A stretch of 64,000 nt of DNA from an uncultured Pelagibacteraceae bacterium (GCA_902560225.1 CACEKT010000001.1:1-64000); one strand, 5' to 3'. Shown: positions 19,389-30,090, counted from the stretch's first letter. The notes: generated by a model from the letters alone, not told the origin. Made by a program: numbers and translations.

Positions 19389-20200
19389 AATTTACTAATT
19401 TCGTTTGATGAATTGATATAACCACTCATTGTACCACAATCTAAATATTTTCCAAAAAAGTTATGAGCAACAAACTTGTTATTATCGTAGATAAGTGACT
19501 GTATAGCATCTGTAATATGTATTTCACCACCCTTACCTGGTTTTTGATTTGATAACTTTTTAAAAATTGTTTTTGGCAATATATACCTACCTATAACAGC
19601 CTTGTTTGATGGTGCATTGATAGTACTTGGTTTTTCAATTACATCATCTATTAAATAATTGTTTTTTGATAATTTTTTTCCTAATTTATAAATTCCCCAT
19701 CGAGAAACATTGTTTTTTTTAACGTTCATACTTGCCATAACCGAAGCTTTAAATTTATTATGAACTTTAATCATGGATTTAGAACAATTATATTTTATAA
19801 TAAGATCGTCAGGTAAAAGCATTAAAAAATATTTATCATTAATAAATTTTTTAGTTTTTAAAACTGCATCGCCTGTTCCTTTAGGATTATTTTGATAAAC
19901 AAACTTTATCATTTTTCTAAATTTTAAGATTTTTTTATATTCATTTATAATTCTTGGATCTTTTTTTTTTTGAATTAAATCTTTATAAAATTTGTCATTA
20001 TAGAAATAATTTTTTATCATCATTTTCTTTTTTGAAATTATAAAAATTATCTCCTTAATACCTGCATCAATACATTCTTGAATAATATACTCTAGACCTG
20101 GTTTACCATTTATAGGTAAAAGTTCTTTTGCAAAGACACTAGTTAAAGGTAGTAATCTTGTGCCAAGCCCTGCTAATGGAATAATTGCTTGTTTAATCAT
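19385..20200 (-). CDS. galU: UTP--glucose-1-phosphate uridylyltransferase
   Basis: A 271-residue nucleotidyltransferase that makes UDP-glucose from UTP and glucose-1-phosphate. The N-terminal signature is IPLAGLGTRLLPLTSVFAKE (residues 7-26), and the LPDDLII motif marks the sugar-nucleotide site. The sequence is a little shorter than E. coli GalU (302), as in many bacteria. It supplies substrate to ugd, which overlaps its 3' end. It is divergent from panC across 34 bases. Confidence 0.94.
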   Translation of the reverse strand: MIKQAIIPLAGLGTRLLPLTSVFAKELLPINGKPGLEYIIQECIDAGIKEIIFIISKKKMMIKNYFYNDKFYKDLIQKKKDPRIINEYKKILKFRKMIKFVYQNNPKGTGDAVLKTKKFINDKYFLMLLPDDLIIKYNCSKSMIKVHNKFKASVMASMNVKKNNVSRWGIYKLGKKLSKNNYLIDDVIEKPSTINAPSNKAVIGRYILPKTIFKKLSNQKPGKGGEIHITDAIQSLIYDNNKFVAHNFFGKYLDCGTMSGYINSSNEISKL

Positions 20201-20234
20201 TTAAATGTTTTACTTATTAAATATTTTAATACAA

Positions 20235-21050
20235 ATGAAAATTTTATTAAACAATCAAACATTAATTCATAAATTAAGGCCGTTTAATGATGTTGGCTTT
20301 GTTCCAACAATGGGTGGTATTCATGAAGGTCATATTTCTTTGATTAATAGATCAAAAAAAGTTTGCAAAAAAACGATTGTAAGTATTTTTATTAATCCAA
20401 AACAATTTAATAATAAAAAAGATTTCATCTCATATCCAGCTAACATTAAAAAAGATTTATCTATATTAAAAAAAATTAAAGGAGTTAATTTTGTTTTTAT
20501 TCCAAAGTTCAAAGATATTTACGATTCATATAAACCGTCGAAAATTAAAATTAATAGAAAGAGTAAAATTTTATGTGCCAAATATAGAAAAGGTCATTTT
20601 GAAGGTGTGTTAGATGTAATGGATAGATTAACAAATTTAATAAAACCAAGTAAGATTTTTATGGGAAAAAAAGATTACCAGCAACTATTATTGGTTAAAA
20701 ATTTTGTAGAAAAAAAATATAAAACCAAAGTTATTGGGTGCAAAACTATCAGAGATAAAAATAAACTTGCACTTTCCTCTAGAAATTATTTATTTAATAC
20801 CAATGACCTAATTATTGCTGGAAAAGTATCTAAAAAAATATTTGCATTAAAAAAATCAATTAATAATCAAAAAAATATAACTAAGTTTCTTTTAAATGAA
20901 AAAAATAAATTACAAAAAATGTTTAATATCAATATAGAGTATTTAGAACTTAGAGATAAAAAAACTCTTTTAATTTCAAAAAAAATTTCTAAGTCAAAGA
21001 TTTTTATTTCCTATTATTTGAATGATGTAAGATTGATAGATAATTTTTAA
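20235..21050 (+). CDS. panC: Pantothenate synthetase
   Basis: It joins pantoate and beta-alanine with ATP to make pantothenate. From the ATG at 20235 the protein has 271 residues, with the ATP-binding PTMGGIHEGH at 24-33 (the family HIGH-like motif), MGKKDYQQ in the middle and LSSRNYL near residue 175. An upstream ATG at 20205 adds ten residues not seen in the family and crowds the galU promoter, so the shorter start is chosen. The sequence is very lysine-rich compared with homologues. Confidence 0.93.
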   Translation: MKILLNNQTLIHKLRPFNDVGFVPTMGGIHEGHISLINRSKKVCKKTIVSIFINPKQFNNKKDFISYPANIKKDLSILKKIKGVNFVFIPKFKDIYDSYKPSKIKINRKSKILCAKYRKGHFEGVLDVMDRLTNLIKPSKIFMGKKDYQQLLLVKNFVEKKYKTKVIGCKTIRDKNKLALSSRNYLFNTNDLIIAGKVSKKIFALKKSINNQKNITKFLLNEKNKLQKMFNINIEYLELRDKKTLLISKKISKSKIFISYYLNDVRLIDNF

Positions 21051-21051
21051 A

Positions 21052-22425
21052 TTATAAAAAATATGCTCCTACACCTAGAAATGATACAAATCCAATTACA
21101 TCAGTAATAGTTGTAACAAATACACTTGATGCTATTGCAGGATCAATATTCATTTTTTTTAAGGTAAAAGGAACTAGTATTCCAAATAAACCTGCTATTA
21201 TCATTGTTAGGATCATAGAAATGGAAATTATTACAGATAAAATATTATCCTGAAACCAAACCTGAACTACAAACGCACTTATTGCAGCAAAAATAAATCC
21301 ATTCAAAATACCAATTGTAAATTCTTTCATTACGTTTGAAGAAAAATTATTTTTTGTTAAATCATTTGTGGCTATTGTTCTAACTGTCACAGCTAATGTT
21401 TGCATACCAGCATTTCCACCCATTGATGCAACTATTGGCATTAAAAATGCTAAAACAACCATTTGTTCGATTGTTGCACCAAATAAACTAATGCACCAAG
21501 TTGCCAAGAAAGCAGTAAACAAATTTAGTAACAACCAATTAAATCTTCTTTTTGTTTTAGTTATAACTCCATCTGTTATTTCTTCGTCGCCTACCCCAGC
21601 TAATCTTAAAGCATCTTCTTCAGCTTCTTCTTTCAAAACGGTTAAAACGTCATCGCTCATAATCATTCCAACTAGTTTGTTATTCTTATCTACAACGGCT
21701 GCAGAGTTTAAGTTGTAATTTTCAAATAAATTACCCACTTCCTCTTTATCCATATCCACAGGTATTAATAATTGAGACTCGGACATAATTGAAAGCATTT
21801 TTGTATCTCGTGAAGTTGTTAGAACCCGAGATGATGGTACAGTACCGATTGGTTTAAACTCTTCATTAATAATGAATATTTCTAAAAATTCCTCTGGAAG
21901 ATCTTTATTCTCTCTCAAATAGTCTATCGTTTGACCTACAGACCAATTACTAGGTATAGCAGTAAATTCACGTTGCATTATCCTTGCAGCAGTATCTTCG
22001 GGATAACTTAAACTTTCTAGTAATGCAAAACGGTCTTTGGGTGGTAATGAGCTAAGAATATTGTTTTTCTCTTCTTCTGGAACATTTTCTAAAATTGATA
22101 TTGCATCATCTGACTCAAGATTAGTTAAAATAGAAACAATAGAGTCTGAAGAAAGATATGTAATAATTTCTGCTTGAATAGACTCATTAAGTTCAACAAA
22201 AACTTCTGGATCAATTTTAAAATTGTTGAGTTTGATAAGACTTTCTCTGTCAGATTGATTTAAATGTTCAATAATATCAGCAGCATCTGCTGGGTGCATT
22301 TCTTTGAAAGAATTAGTTATAAAAGAAGCATCATTGTTAGCAATTTTAGATGTTACTACTTTTATATATTCTTTATTAAATTCAAAATTTACTTTTTTAT
22401 CTTTTATTTTTTTAACTAAAGACAT
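21052..22425 (-). CDS. mgtE: Magnesium transporter MgtE
   Basis: A 457-residue MgtE. The N-terminal MgtE-N superhelical domain (residues 25-130, with MHPADAADIIEHL) is followed by two CBS domains (about 140-265) and a C-terminal membrane domain with five helices (about 290-457). The transmembrane motif PIVASMGGNAGMQTLAV carries the pore-lining residues. The channel admits Mg2+ down the potential and closes when the cytosolic domains bind Mg2+. It ends one base after the convergent panC. Confidence 0.95.
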   Translation of the reverse strand: MSLVKKIKDKKVNFEFNKEYIKVVTSKIANNDASFITNSFKEMHPADAADIIEHLNQSDRESLIKLNNFKIDPEVFVELNESIQAEIITYLSSDSIVSILTNLESDDAISILENVPEEEKNNILSSLPPKDRFALLESLSYPEDTAARIMQREFTAIPSNWSVGQTIDYLRENKDLPEEFLEIFIINEEFKPIGTVPSSRVLTTSRDTKMLSIMSESQLLIPVDMDKEEVGNLFENYNLNSAAVVDKNNKLVGMIMSDDVLTVLKEEAEEDALRLAGVGDEEITDGVITKTKRRFNWLLLNLFTAFLATWCISLFGATIEQMVVLAFLMPIVASMGGNAGMQTLAVTVRTIATNDLTKNNFSSNVMKEFTIGILNGFIFAAISAFVVQVWFQDNILSVIISISMILTMIIAGLFGILVPFTLKKMNIDPAIASSVFVTTITDVIGFVSFLGVGAYFL

Positions 22426-22485
22426 AAATCTACCTATAATTTAGAGTGGACTATTAATAGATAATTAAGATAATACAATTTATAA

Positions 22486-23103
22486 ATGAATATCGAGATC
22501 AAAAAGTCAATAAAACCAATAAATTATTTTGATGCAATAAACATATTAGAGAGAAGATTAGCAGATTTACACAAAAATAAGGATAAGGAACTTATTTGGA
22601 CATTAGAGCATAATGAAATATTCACAGCAGGAACAAACTATAAAGAAAATGAAATTTTAGATAATTCTATAAATCTAATAAAAACTAATCGTGGTGGTAA
22701 AATAACTTGTCATGGACCAGGTCAATTAATTTGTTATTTTGTTTTAGATTTAAGAAAAAAAAAAGACATTAGAAAATTTATTTCTTGTATTGAAAAATCA
22801 ATTATTGAAACTTTAAGAGATTTTAAAATAGAAACGTTTTCAGACAAAAATAATGTTGGTATATGGCATAAAAAAAATTACTCAACAAATAAAGTTGCAG
22901 CAATTGGAGTGAGAGTAAAAAAATGGATTGCCTATCATGGATTTTCAATAAATATAAATAATAATCTTGATCAATATAAAAAGATTATACCTTGTGGAAT
23001 CAAAGACAAAGGAGTTACAAATCTAATTAGTATTGCAAATAACAATTATTCAAACTTAGATAATTTACTAATAGAAAAATTTATTTCAAACCTAAAAATC
23101 TAA
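22486..23103 (+). CDS. lipB: Octanoyl-(acyl carrier protein) transferase LipB
   Basis: A 205-residue enzyme that moves octanoate from ACP to lipoate-dependent proteins. The motif [13 protein letters not shown] (residues 69-81) and the catalytic pair K136 ([10 protein letters not shown]) and C170 ([12 protein letters not shown]) are all visible. It is divergent from mgtE. The last 23 bases overlap the 3' end of the convergent pseudouridine synthase gene. Confidence 0.95.
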   Translation: MNIEIKKSIKPINYFDAINILERRLADLHKNKDKELIWTLEHNEIFTAGTNYKENEILDNSINLIKTNRGGKITCHGPGQLICYFVLDLRKKKDIRKFISCIEKSIIETLRDFKIETFSDKNNVGIWHKKNYSTNKVAAIGVRVKKWIAYHGFSININNNLDQYKKIIPCGIKDKGVTNLISIANNNYSNLDNLLIEKFISNLKI

Positions 23104-23998
23104 GTCTTTTTATTTTTAATAATTTTTTAAAATAATCTGGCAACATGGCTGTATATGTATGTTTAACATCGTCAATAATAAATTTAATCTGGTATGAATG
23201 TAGCATTAAATTTTTATTTAAACCTCTGGAAGAATTAGATAATTTATATTTGATGTCACCATATATCGGCTGTCCTATAGCATATAATTGCTTCCTAAGT
23301 TGATGTTTACGGCCTGTAATAGGTTTTAATTCGACTAAACTTGCTTCTGAATTTTTATCTAAAACTTTATAAATTGTTTTTGCCTTTTCTGTAATTTTTC
23401 TTACTCCATCATATCTGATAAGATCATCATTCCATTCACCAGAATCTTTATTTAATTCACCATGACAAATAGCTAAGTATGTTTTGTGAACTTTTCGCAA
23501 TCTAAACAAGGAGGTTAATAATTGAGCAGACTCCCTTGTTTTAGCTATTATGAAAACACCTGAAGTGTCTTTGTCCAATCTATGTACTGAATATGGTTTT
23601 GTGCCTTGAAAGATTTCACTTTTAGCAAAAATATCTACTAAATTCTTTTTTGATTTAGTTCCGCCCTGTACAGATATACCTGAGCTTTTATTTAATACTA
23701 CAAAATTTTCATTATTATCTATAACTTGATCTTCATTAGATTTAATAATTTCTTGTGATGGTTCAAATTTAATTTTCTTTTGAACTATAGTTTCTTTAAA
23801 ATCTAAATTAAAAAAACTTATAATGTCATTGGTTTTAACTTTAGTTGAACTTTTAATTTTTTTTTTATTAATTTTTATTTTGCCAGATCTTAAATATTTT
23901 TCGATTAATCCTTGAGGGATTTTTCCAATTTTGAGTCTTGTCCAACGATCAATACGCATATCATTACACGTTGTATCAACGGTATATGACTTTCTCAT
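23081..23998 (-). CDS. RluA-family 23S rRNA pseudouridine synthase (RluC-like)
   Basis: A 305-residue pseudouridine synthase. An N-terminal S4 RNA-binding domain (residues 15-60) precedes the catalytic domain with the signature [12 protein letters not shown], whose D142 is the catalytic aspartate. Later motifs [15 protein letters not shown] and IYGDIKY match the RluC/RluD group. RluC (positions 955, 2504, 2580) is the closest functional type, but the exact target cannot be fixed. It is convergent with lipB and begins 10 bases downstream of rplQ, so it may be read from the ribosomal transcript. Confidence 0.9.
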   Translation of the reverse strand: MRKSYTVDTTCNDMRIDRWTRLKIGKIPQGLIEKYLRSGKIKINKKKIKSSTKVKTNDIISFFNLDFKETIVQKKIKFEPSQEIIKSNEDQVIDNNENFVVLNKSSGISVQGGTKSKKNLVDIFAKSEIFQGTKPYSVHRLDKDTSGVFIIAKTRESAQLLTSLFRLRKVHKTYLAICHGELNKDSGEWNDDLIRYDGVRKITEKAKTIYKVLDKNSEASLVELKPITGRKHQLRKQLYAIGQPIYGDIKYKLSNSSRGLNKNLMLHSYQIKFIIDDVKHTYTAMLPDYFKKLLKIKRLRFLGLK

Positions 23999-24008
23999 CC
24001 TCTAAAAT

Positions 24009-24452
24009 TTATGCTGTTGCTTGTTTCTTTTCTTCAGCTTTAGGTGTGTCTTTATTAATGTCTTTTTTTGGCTTATCAACTCTTTTAGCCTCAACATCTC
24101 TATCTACAAACTCAATAATAGCCATCGGTGCGTTATCGCCATATCTAAATCCAGCCTTTATAATTCGAGTGTATCCACCATTTCTTTTTTCATATCTCTT
24201 GGATAGAGTTTTTTTTACTTTATTTGCTGATTTTATATCTTGTAATTGAGAAACCAGCATTTTTGTAGTTTGTAAATTTTCTTTTTTTCCTAGTGTTATA
24301 ATTTTGTCTGCTTGAGGTTTTAAAAATTTAGCTTTTGGCAAAGTAGTTTTGATTTGCTCATATTTTATTAAAGAATTTAACATATTTTTTAAAAGAGCTT
24401 TTCTGTGTTCAGAAGTTCTATTTAACTTCTTATTTGCCATTCCATGTCTCAT
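24009..24452 (-). CDS. rplQ: 50S ribosomal protein L17
   Basis: The start is the ATG at 24452, which shares its A with the rpoA stop codon and gives the classic [17 protein letters not shown] beginning (147 residues). A longer in-frame start at 24506 lies inside rpoA and is not used. It is the last gene of the alpha operon. The C-terminal tail beyond about residue 115 is a charged extension rich in Lys, Asp and Ala, longer than in E. coli. Confidence 0.97.
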   Translation of the reverse strand: MRHGMANKKLNRTSEHRKALLKNMLNSLIKYEQIKTTLPKAKFLKPQADKIITLGKKENLQTTKMLVSQLQDIKSANKVKKTLSKRYEKRNGGYTRIIKAGFRYGDNAPMAIIEFVDRDVEAKRVDKPKKDINKDTPKAEEKKQATA

Positions 24453-25480
24453 TATATAGCTTCCTCTAATTTTTTTGACATTTCTGCAATATTGTCTGGT
24501 GGCCAATTTGGAATTTCCATACCTAAATATAATGACATTCCAGTTAAAACTTCCTTGATCTCATTTAAAGATTTTCTTCCAAAATTTGGGGTTCTCAACA
24601 TTTCACCTTCTGATTTTTGAACTAAATCACCAATATAAATTATATTATCATTTTTTAAACAATTCATTGATCTTACTGATAACTCTAATTCATCCACTTT
24701 TCTTAATAAATTTTTGTTAAATTCTGGTTCTGTCGATACTTCTTTTATAGGTGCCTCTACAGGCTCATCAAAATTGATGAACATTTTTAATTGGTCTTGA
24801 AAAATTCTAGCTGAATAAGCAACTGCATCTTCTGCTGAAATTGAACCGTTTGTTTCAACTTCCATTATTAATTTATCGTAATCAAGTGCTTTACCCTCTC
24901 TTGCTGTACTTATTGAATAAGATACTTTTTTTACAGGACTGTAAAGTGAATCTATAGCTATTAATCCTAAAGGTGGCTCTTCTGGTTTGTTAAGTTCAGC
25001 TGGAACATAACCCTTTCCCGTATTTACATTCATTTCCATATGAAAATTTGTATTTTCATCAAGATTACAAATAACTAAATCTGGATTTAAAATTTCAACA
25101 TCTGCAACTGAAGATATATCTGAAGCTTTAATTTCTCCAGGTCCTTTTGCATCCAATATTAGTTTTTTATTGCCTTCAGAATTACATTTTAAGGCTAATG
25201 ATTTTACGTTTAATACAATATCTGTTACATCTTCTCTTACTCCTTTGATTGACGTAAATTCGTGCAAAACACCATCTATTTGTAAAGAAGTAACAGCTGC
25301 ACCTCTAATCGAGGATAATAAAATTCTTCTTAGCGAATTTCCTAATGTTAATCCATAACCTTTTTCAAGTGGTTCAGCTATTATGGTTGCATGTGCAAGA
25401 TCATCACTAATTTTTACATCCAATTTAGCTGGTTTAATTAATGATTTCCAATTTTTTACATTTACATTCTCAACTTCCAT
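24452..25480 (-). CDS. rpoA: RNA polymerase alpha subunit
   Basis: A 342-residue alpha subunit. The N-terminal dimerisation domain contains [21 protein letters not shown] (written in two parts around residues 40-62). A C-terminal domain of about 80 residues ([14 protein letters not shown]) binds UP elements and activators. It follows rpsK with a one-base junction and is stop-start coupled to rplQ. Length and order are standard for the alpha operon. Confidence 0.98.
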   Translation of the reverse strand: MEVENVNVKNWKSLIKPAKLDVKISDDLAHATIIAEPLEKGYGLTLGNSLRRILLSSIRGAAVTSLQIDGVLHEFTSIKGVREDVTDIVLNVKSLALKCNSEGNKKLILDAKGPGEIKASDISSVADVEILNPDLVICNLDENTNFHMEMNVNTGKGYVPAELNKPEEPPLGLIAIDSLYSPVKKVSYSISTAREGKALDYDKLIMEVETNGSISAEDAVAYSARIFQDQLKMFINFDEPVEAPIKEVSTEPEFNKNLLRKVDELELSVRSMNCLKNDNIIYIGDLVQKSEGEMLRTPNFGRKSLNEIKEVLTGMSLYLGMEIPNWPPDNIAEMSKKLEEAI

Positions 25481-25929
25481 TAAACTCTCCTTTTTTTTGG
25501 TGGTCTAGTTCCATTATGCGGCATTGGTGTAGTATCTTTAATTGATAAAATTTTAAAACCTCTTGCCTGTAAAGCTCTTAAAGCTGTTTCTCGTCCTGAT
25601 CCTGGTCCTTTAACTTCAACTGATAATGTTTTCATTCCAAATTCTAAAGCTTTTGAAGCAGCAGCATCAGCAGCAATTTGTGCAGCATATGGTGTAGATT
25701 TCCTTGATCCCTTAAAACCTTTCTGACCAGCAGAAGCCCAAGAAATTACATTTCCATTAGTATCAGCAATTGAAATTATAGTATTATTAAATGTGGATTG
25801 AACATAAGCAATTCCATTTAATATATTTTTTTTAATCTTCTTCTTTTTTGAATAAGAACTTTTATTTATTTTTTTTGAAGATTTTTCTATCTTTTGATCT
25901 TTCTTATCAACTGTATCAGCTTTAACCAT
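25480..25929 (-). CDS. rpsK: 30S ribosomal protein S11
   Basis: This 149-residue protein carries the S11 core from about residue 35 ([18 protein letters not shown]) to the C terminus [15 protein letters not shown] Lys/Ser-rich N-terminal extension of about 20-25 residues is longer than in E. coli. The protein lies on the platform of the small subunit near the E site. It is placed between rpsM and rpoA as usual. Confidence 0.97.
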   Translation of the reverse strand: MVKADTVDKKDQKIEKSSKKINKSSYSKKKKIKKNILNGIAYVQSTFNNTIISIADTNGNVISWASAGQKGFKGSRKSTPYAAQIAADAAASKALEFGMKTLSVEVKGPGSGRETALRALQARGFKILSIKDTTPMPHNGTRPPKKRRV

Positions 25930-25931
25930 AA

Positions 25932-26315
25932 TTATTTTTTAGTTGGTGTTAATTTTTTACCAGCAATTGCAATTGCTTTACCTTTTCTTGTTCTTGCATT
26001 ACATCTTGTTCTTTGACCTCTAACAGGCAATTTTTTTCTATGCCTAGTACCTCTATAAGATGCTAGATCAATTAATCTTTTAATACTTAGCGAATAATCT
26101 CTTCTCAAATCACCTTCTACTTTAAAATTCTGATCGATATATTCTCTTATCTTGAGAATTTCTTCATCAGTTAGTTCATTTACTCTTTTAGCTTTTGGAA
26201 TTTCTAATGAAGTGCAAATCTGATTTGAAAATTTATCCCCTATACCATAAATATATGTTAAACCTATGTGTACAAGTTTATTTTGTGGAATATTAATACC
26301 TGCTATACGAGCCAT
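25932..26315 (-). CDS. rpsM: 30S ribosomal protein S13
   Basis: A 127-residue S13, head of the small subunit, contacting tRNA in the P site. The start [13 protein letters not shown] and the C-terminal [15 protein letters not shown] are diagnostic. It is the first gene of the alpha operon. A gap of 55 bases separates it from adk, and that gap holds a good minus-strand promoter (26339-26366), so the alpha operon can be transcribed independently. rpmJ, common here in enterics, is absent at this position. Confidence 0.97.
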   Translation of the reverse strand: MARIAGINIPQNKLVHIGLTYIYGIGDKFSNQICTSLEIPKAKRVNELTDEEILKIREYIDQNFKVEGDLRRDYSLSIKRLIDLASYRGTRHRKKLPVRGQRTRCNARTRKGKAIAIAGKKLTPTKK

Positions 26316-26338
26316 AATAATGTGATAAATTTGTGCCT

Positions 26339-26366
26339 TTTATATAATAAGATTATCTAAAGTCAA
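26339..26366 (-). promoter_or_regulatory. Likely sigma-70 promoter of the alpha operon
   Basis: On the minus strand, TTGACT (26361-26366) is followed after 16 bases by TATAAA (26339-26344), about 24 bases before the rpsM start. This is the longest spacer within the S10-spc-alpha block, all other gaps being under 15 bases. The leader would be very short. It is a pattern match only. Confidence 0.5.
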
Positions 26367-26370
26367 CGCC

Positions 26371-26934
26371 TTAAACATTGATAAAAGTGTTAATTTTTCT
26401 TGTTATTTCCTCAATTTCAAGAGTTCCATCTATCTCATGAAAATTTTGATTTTTAGAATAAAATTCTAAGACTGGTCTAGTTGTTTCCATGTAGGTATCA
26501 TACCTTTTAACGATAGTATTTGAGTCATCATCTGATCTATTTTCTAAAATTTTTCTTTTCTCAATCCTTTTTATAACTGTATCTTTGTTTACATTAAGAA
26601 AAAAAACTATACCAACTTTTTGGTTTGAGCTAGTTAATAATAAATCTAAATTTTTAGCCTGGCTTATTGACCTAGGATATCCATCAAATATTAATTTGTT
26701 CTTTTTAAGAGGATCAAATATAACATTTTTTATAAGCTCATTAACTATCTCATCTTTTACAAATTTTCCGTCATTCATATTATTAATTATTTTCTTTCCA
26801 ATCATAGAGTCTTTTTTAATTTCATCTCTAAGCATATCTCCAGTTGATATTTGAAAACCATTTAATTTATTTACAAGATATTTAGACTGAGTGCCTTTAC
26901 CAGCACCTGGAGGTCCAAATAAAATAATATTCAC
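26371..26934 (-). CDS. adk: Adenylate kinase
   Basis: A 187-residue adenylate kinase that interconverts 2 ADP with ATP and AMP. The P-loop GPPGAGKGTQS is at residues 7-17, and the AMP-binding ISTGDMLRDEI and DGYPRS motifs follow. It is the short form with a reduced LID and no zinc-binding cysteines. The secY-adk-rpsM order is typical of alphaproteobacteria. It follows secY directly, with no gap. Confidence 0.97.
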   Translation of the reverse strand: MNIILFGPPGAGKGTQSKYLVNKLNGFQISTGDMLRDEIKKDSMIGKKIINNMNDGKFVKDEIVNELIKNVIFDPLKKNKLIFDGYPRSISQAKNLDLLLTSSNQKVGIVFFLNVNKDTVIKRIEKRKILENRSDDDSNTIVKRYDTYMETTRPVLEFYSKNQNFHEIDGTLEIEEITRKINTFINV

Positions 26935-28215
26935 TTACTTACCAAATTTTGTTTTTTTGATTAGTTGCTCGTATTGTGAGCTCATCAATCTTGTTTGAAT
27001 TTGTGTCACTGTATCAATAGCTACTACTACAACAATAAGAATTGAAGCACCGCCCAAATAAAAAGGTATTGGATAATTTGCAATCAAAAATTCTGGCATT
27101 AAACAAACTAAAGTTAGGTATAAAGCTCCGATGGTAGTTAATTTTGTCAAAATATTTTCAATATATAACGCAGTACTTTCACCAGGTCTAATTCCTGGAA
27201 CAAAGCCTCCATATTTTCTTAAGTTATCTGCAGTTTCAGTTGGATTGAAAGTTATAGAGGTATAAAAAAAAGTAAAAAATATTATCCCAGATGCATACAA
27301 CAGCATGTATAGAGGTTGACCTTGTGTAAAATAGGAACTTAAATTCAAAAATGTCTCATTACTAGAAAATGAAAAGTTTGAAAAAGTTACTGGTAATAAC
27401 AGTAAAGCTGAAGCAAAAATTGCGGGTATTACACCAGCTTGGTTGATTTTTAAAGGTAAATGAGAGGACTCTCCACCATACATTTTATTTCCCATTTGTC
27501 TTTTAGGATAATTAATTAAAATTTTTCTTAAAGCTCTCTCCATAAAAACTACAAACAAAATTGTTGCAATTAATAGAACAAACAAAGCTAAAATCATAAA
27601 TGTCGATACAGCACCTGTTCTTCCAAGTTCAAAAGTTGTAACCAGTGCTCTTGGAATTTCAGCGACTATACCGGCAAAAATAATTAAAGATATTCCATTT
27701 CCAATACCTCTTTGTGTTATTTGTTCACCTAACCACATTAGAAATAAAGTTCCGCCAACGATAGTAGAAACTGTTGAAATTTTAAAAAACATTCCAGGAT
27801 TTATAACAAGATCAGCAGAAGATTCTAATCCTACAGCAAGTCCATAACCTTGTACTGTCGCCAATAGAACAGTTCCATATCTCGTAATTTGAGTAATTTT
27901 TGCTCTTCCAATTTCACCTTGGGATTTCAAATTTTTAAAATAGTCAGAAACTCCTGTCAATAACTGAACTATAATTGCAGATGAAATGTAAGGCATAATA
28001 CCTAGAGCAAATATAGCCATTCTACTGACAGCACCACCAGCAAAAACATTAAACATTCCAAGCAGTCCTTTTTGATTACCCTCCATTACTGATTTTAATT
28101 GCTCAGGGTCAATTCCAGGTAAAGGTACAAAAGTACCAAATCTGTAAACAGCTAAGATTAATATAGTGAATATTATTCTATTTTTTAAATCATTTGTTGA
28201 TGATGAGGCGCTCAT
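26935..28215 (-). CDS. secY: Preprotein translocase subunit SecY
   Basis: A 426-residue channel protein with ten membrane helices, the core of the Sec translocon with SecE (encoded at 50910-51101). Recognisable parts are the N-terminal RIIFTILILAVYRFGTFVPLPGI region (seen around residues 13-35), the plug-side GMFNVFAGGA, and the cytoplasmic loop GFVPGIRPG. It follows rplO with a nine-base gap, as in the spc operon. Confidence 0.98.
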   Translation of the reverse strand: MSASSSTNDLKNRIIFTILILAVYRFGTFVPLPGIDPEQLKSVMEGNQKGLLGMFNVFAGGAVSRMAIFALGIMPYISSAIIVQLLTGVSDYFKNLKSQGEIGRAKITQITRYGTVLLATVQGYGLAVGLESSADLVINPGMFFKISTVSTIVGGTLFLMWLGEQITQRGIGNGISLIIFAGIVAEIPRALVTTFELGRTGAVSTFMILALFVLLIATILFVVFMERALRKILINYPKRQMGNKMYGGESSHLPLKINQAGVIPAIFASALLLLPVTFSNFSFSSNETFLNLSSYFTQGQPLYMLLYASGIIFFTFFYTSITFNPTETADNLRKYGGFVPGIRPGESTALYIENILTKLTTIGALYLTLVCLMPEFLIANYPIPFYLGGASILIVVVVAIDTVTQIQTRLMSSQYEQLIKKTKFGK

Positions 28216-28224
28216 TTGAAATAA

Positions 28225-28677
28225 TTATTTTTTTAATTGAATAGATCCACCAATTTTTTCAAGTTTTTCTATTGCTGATTTTGACGCTAAATCTGCTTCT
28301 ATATTTATTTTTTCCTTTACTTCACCTGTTCCCAAAATTTTAAGTTTTTTTGAATTTTTGTTAATAAGTTTCAACTTTTTTAATAAGTTTGAATTAAGAA
28401 TTTCTTTAGGATTAATACTTTTTTTATCAATATAAGACTGAATCTTATCTAAATTCAAAATAGCTATAAGTTCATTGCTAATTGGATTAAATCCTCTTTT
28501 AGGTAATCTTCTATAAAGTGGCATTTGACCACCTTCAAAACTTTTTATAGCAACACCTGATCTTGATTTTTGACCCTTAACACCTCTTCCTGAAGTTTTA
28601 CCTTTTCCAGAGCCAATACCTCTGCCAACTCTCATTTTAGATTTATTAATTTTTTCTCTATTATTTAAAGTTATCAT
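28225..28677 (-). CDS. rplO: 50S ribosomal protein L15
   Basis: A 150-residue L15 with the Gly-rich N terminus [20 protein letters not shown] (residues 17-36) and [15 protein letters not shown]. It is a late-assembly protein of the large subunit. The start touches the rpsE stop (one shared base), leaving no room for rpmD, which normally sits here. Confidence 0.97.
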   Translation of the reverse strand: MITLNNREKINKSKMRVGRGIGSGKGKTSGRGVKGQKSRSGVAIKSFEGGQMPLYRRLPKRGFNPISNELIAILNLDKIQSYIDKKSINPKEILNSNLLKKLKLINKNSKKLKILGTGEVKEKINIEADLASKSAIEKLEKIGGSIQLKK

Positions 28678-29192
28678 TATCCTCTTTTTTCTATTATCTC
28701 AGAAATTTTTTTATTTCTAATTGCTGAAATTTGTTTAGGTGAGTTTTGTTTCAACAAAGCTTTCATTGTAGCTCTAATTACGTTGTGGGCGTTAGATGTT
28801 CCCATAGATTTTGCAACTATATCTTTAACTCCTAAAACTTCACAAACTGCTCTAACTGGACCACCTGCAATAATTCCTGTACCTTTAGAAGCAGCTCTCA
28901 ATACTATTCTTCCCGAACCATCTTTAGCTTTAACATCATGATGAATTGTTCTTCCTTCTCTTAATGGAATTTGAATTAATTTTCTTCTGGCCATCTCATT
29001 TGCTTTTTTAATTGCATCTGGTACTTGTTTTGCTTTAGCATGTGCTATACCAATTTTACCAGCCTGATTTCCAACTACTACAAGGGCTGAAAAACCAAAT
29101 CTTCTCCCACCTTTAACTACTTTAGTAATTCGGTTGATGTGAACTAATTTTTCTAAAATATCATCAGTTTTTTTATCTTTAAAATTTTCCAT
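28677..29192 (-). CDS. rpsE: 30S ribosomal protein S5
   Basis: A 171-residue S5. The N-terminal dsRBD-like domain contains [18 protein letters not shown] (about residues 22-39), and the C-terminal domain contains the [13 protein letters not shown] stretch. The protein is involved in decoding accuracy and mRNA unwinding. It lies between rplR and rplO with overlaps or gaps of three bases or fewer. Confidence 0.97.
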   Translation of the reverse strand: MENFKDKKTDDILEKLVHINRITKVVKGGRRFGFSALVVVGNQAGKIGIAHAKAKQVPDAIKKANEMARRKLIQIPLREGRTIHHDVKAKDGSGRIVLRAASKGTGIIAGGPVRAVCEVLGVKDIVAKSMGTSNAHNVIRATMKALLKQNSPKQISAIRNKKISEIIEKRG

Positions 29193-29194
29193 AA

Positions 29195-29551
29195 TTAAAA
29201 TTCCATTCCATTTTCTCTTAACGTTTCAGCAAATACCTTTATTCTTCCATGATATCTATAAACACCTCGATCAAAAAATATTTTAGTTATTTTTTTCTCT
29301 TGGGCTTTTTTTGCAAGTTTTGTCGCAACTATTTTTGATAATTCTGTTTTATTTACTTTACTGCTTGTACGAATATCTTTTTCAACAGATGAAGCAGATA
29401 ATAATGTTATTTTTTTAATATCATCAATTATTTGTGCAGAAATATTTTTAGAAGATCTTGAAATACTCAATCTAAATCTATCATTAGATGATACTTTTTT
29501 TACTTTATTACTAACTCTAAATCTTTTTCTGGCACTTGTGCTTAATTTCAT
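29195..29551 (-). CDS. rplR: 50S ribosomal protein L18
   Basis: A 118-residue L18, which binds 5S rRNA. The N terminus has [12 protein letters not shown], and the C terminus has the conserved [21 protein letters not shown] (written as the last third). Length is standard. The start codon overlaps the rplF stop by one base. Confidence 0.96.
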   Translation of the reverse strand: MKLSTSARKRFRVSNKVKKVSSNDRFRLSISRSSKNISAQIIDDIKKITLLSASSVEKDIRTSSKVNKTELSKIVATKLAKKAQEKKITKIFFDRGVYRYHGRIKVFAETLRENGMEF

Positions 29552-30090
29552 TATTTTTTCTTCCCCTCTTTTTTTAAAACATACTGACCTTTTTCTCTAA
29601 TTCCTTTTCCTTTATACGGTTCAATTTTTCTCAATGATTTAATTTTTGAAGTTACAGATCCAACAAGTTGTTTATCTGATCCACTTACTTTCAAGGTAGT
29701 TTGTTTTTCAACTACAATTTTGATTCCTTCTGGAATATCAAAATTAATATCGTGACTGTAGCCTAATTGTAAATTTAACTGATTTCCTTTAAGTGCTGCC
29801 CGATAACCAACACCTACTAGTTCTAATATTTTTTCATAGCCAGTACTTGATCCAATAACTGCATTATTTATCAAGCTTCTGTTCATTCCCCACAATCTTT
29901 TTGAATTCTGGTCTGTTTTTTTTGGTTTAATTGAAATTTCTTTTCCTTCTTTAATATCTAGATTGAACATATCTAGGTCAATATTGATTGATTTTTTTCC
30001 TAATGGTCCTTCAATATTTATAATATTTCCAGCCAATGCAACTTTAACTTTATCAGGAATTGAAATATTTATTTTACCAATTTTAGACAT
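29551..30090 (-). CDS. rplF: 50S ribosomal protein L6
   Basis: A 179-residue L6, two tandem copies of the same fold, near the sarcin-ricin loop and factor-binding site. The beginning [15 protein letters not shown] and the C-terminal [21 protein letters not shown] are characteristic. Gene order rpsH-rplF-rplR is standard, with one-base overlaps on both sides. Confidence 0.97.
   Translation of the reverse strand: MSKIGKINISIPDKVKVALAGNIINIEGPLGKKSINIDLDMFNLDIKEGKEISIKPKKTDQNSKRLWGMNRSLINNAVIGSSTGYEKILELVGVGYRAALKGNQLNLQLGYSHDINFDIPEGIKIVVEKQTTLKVSGSDKQLVGSVTSKIKSLRKIEPYKGKGIREKGQYVLKKEGKKK

Noticed and set aside
23081..23103. 23-base overlap of lipB and the pseudouridine synthase as antisense control
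   Set aside because: Convergent overlaps of this size are ordinary in very compact genomes; nothing else points to regulation.
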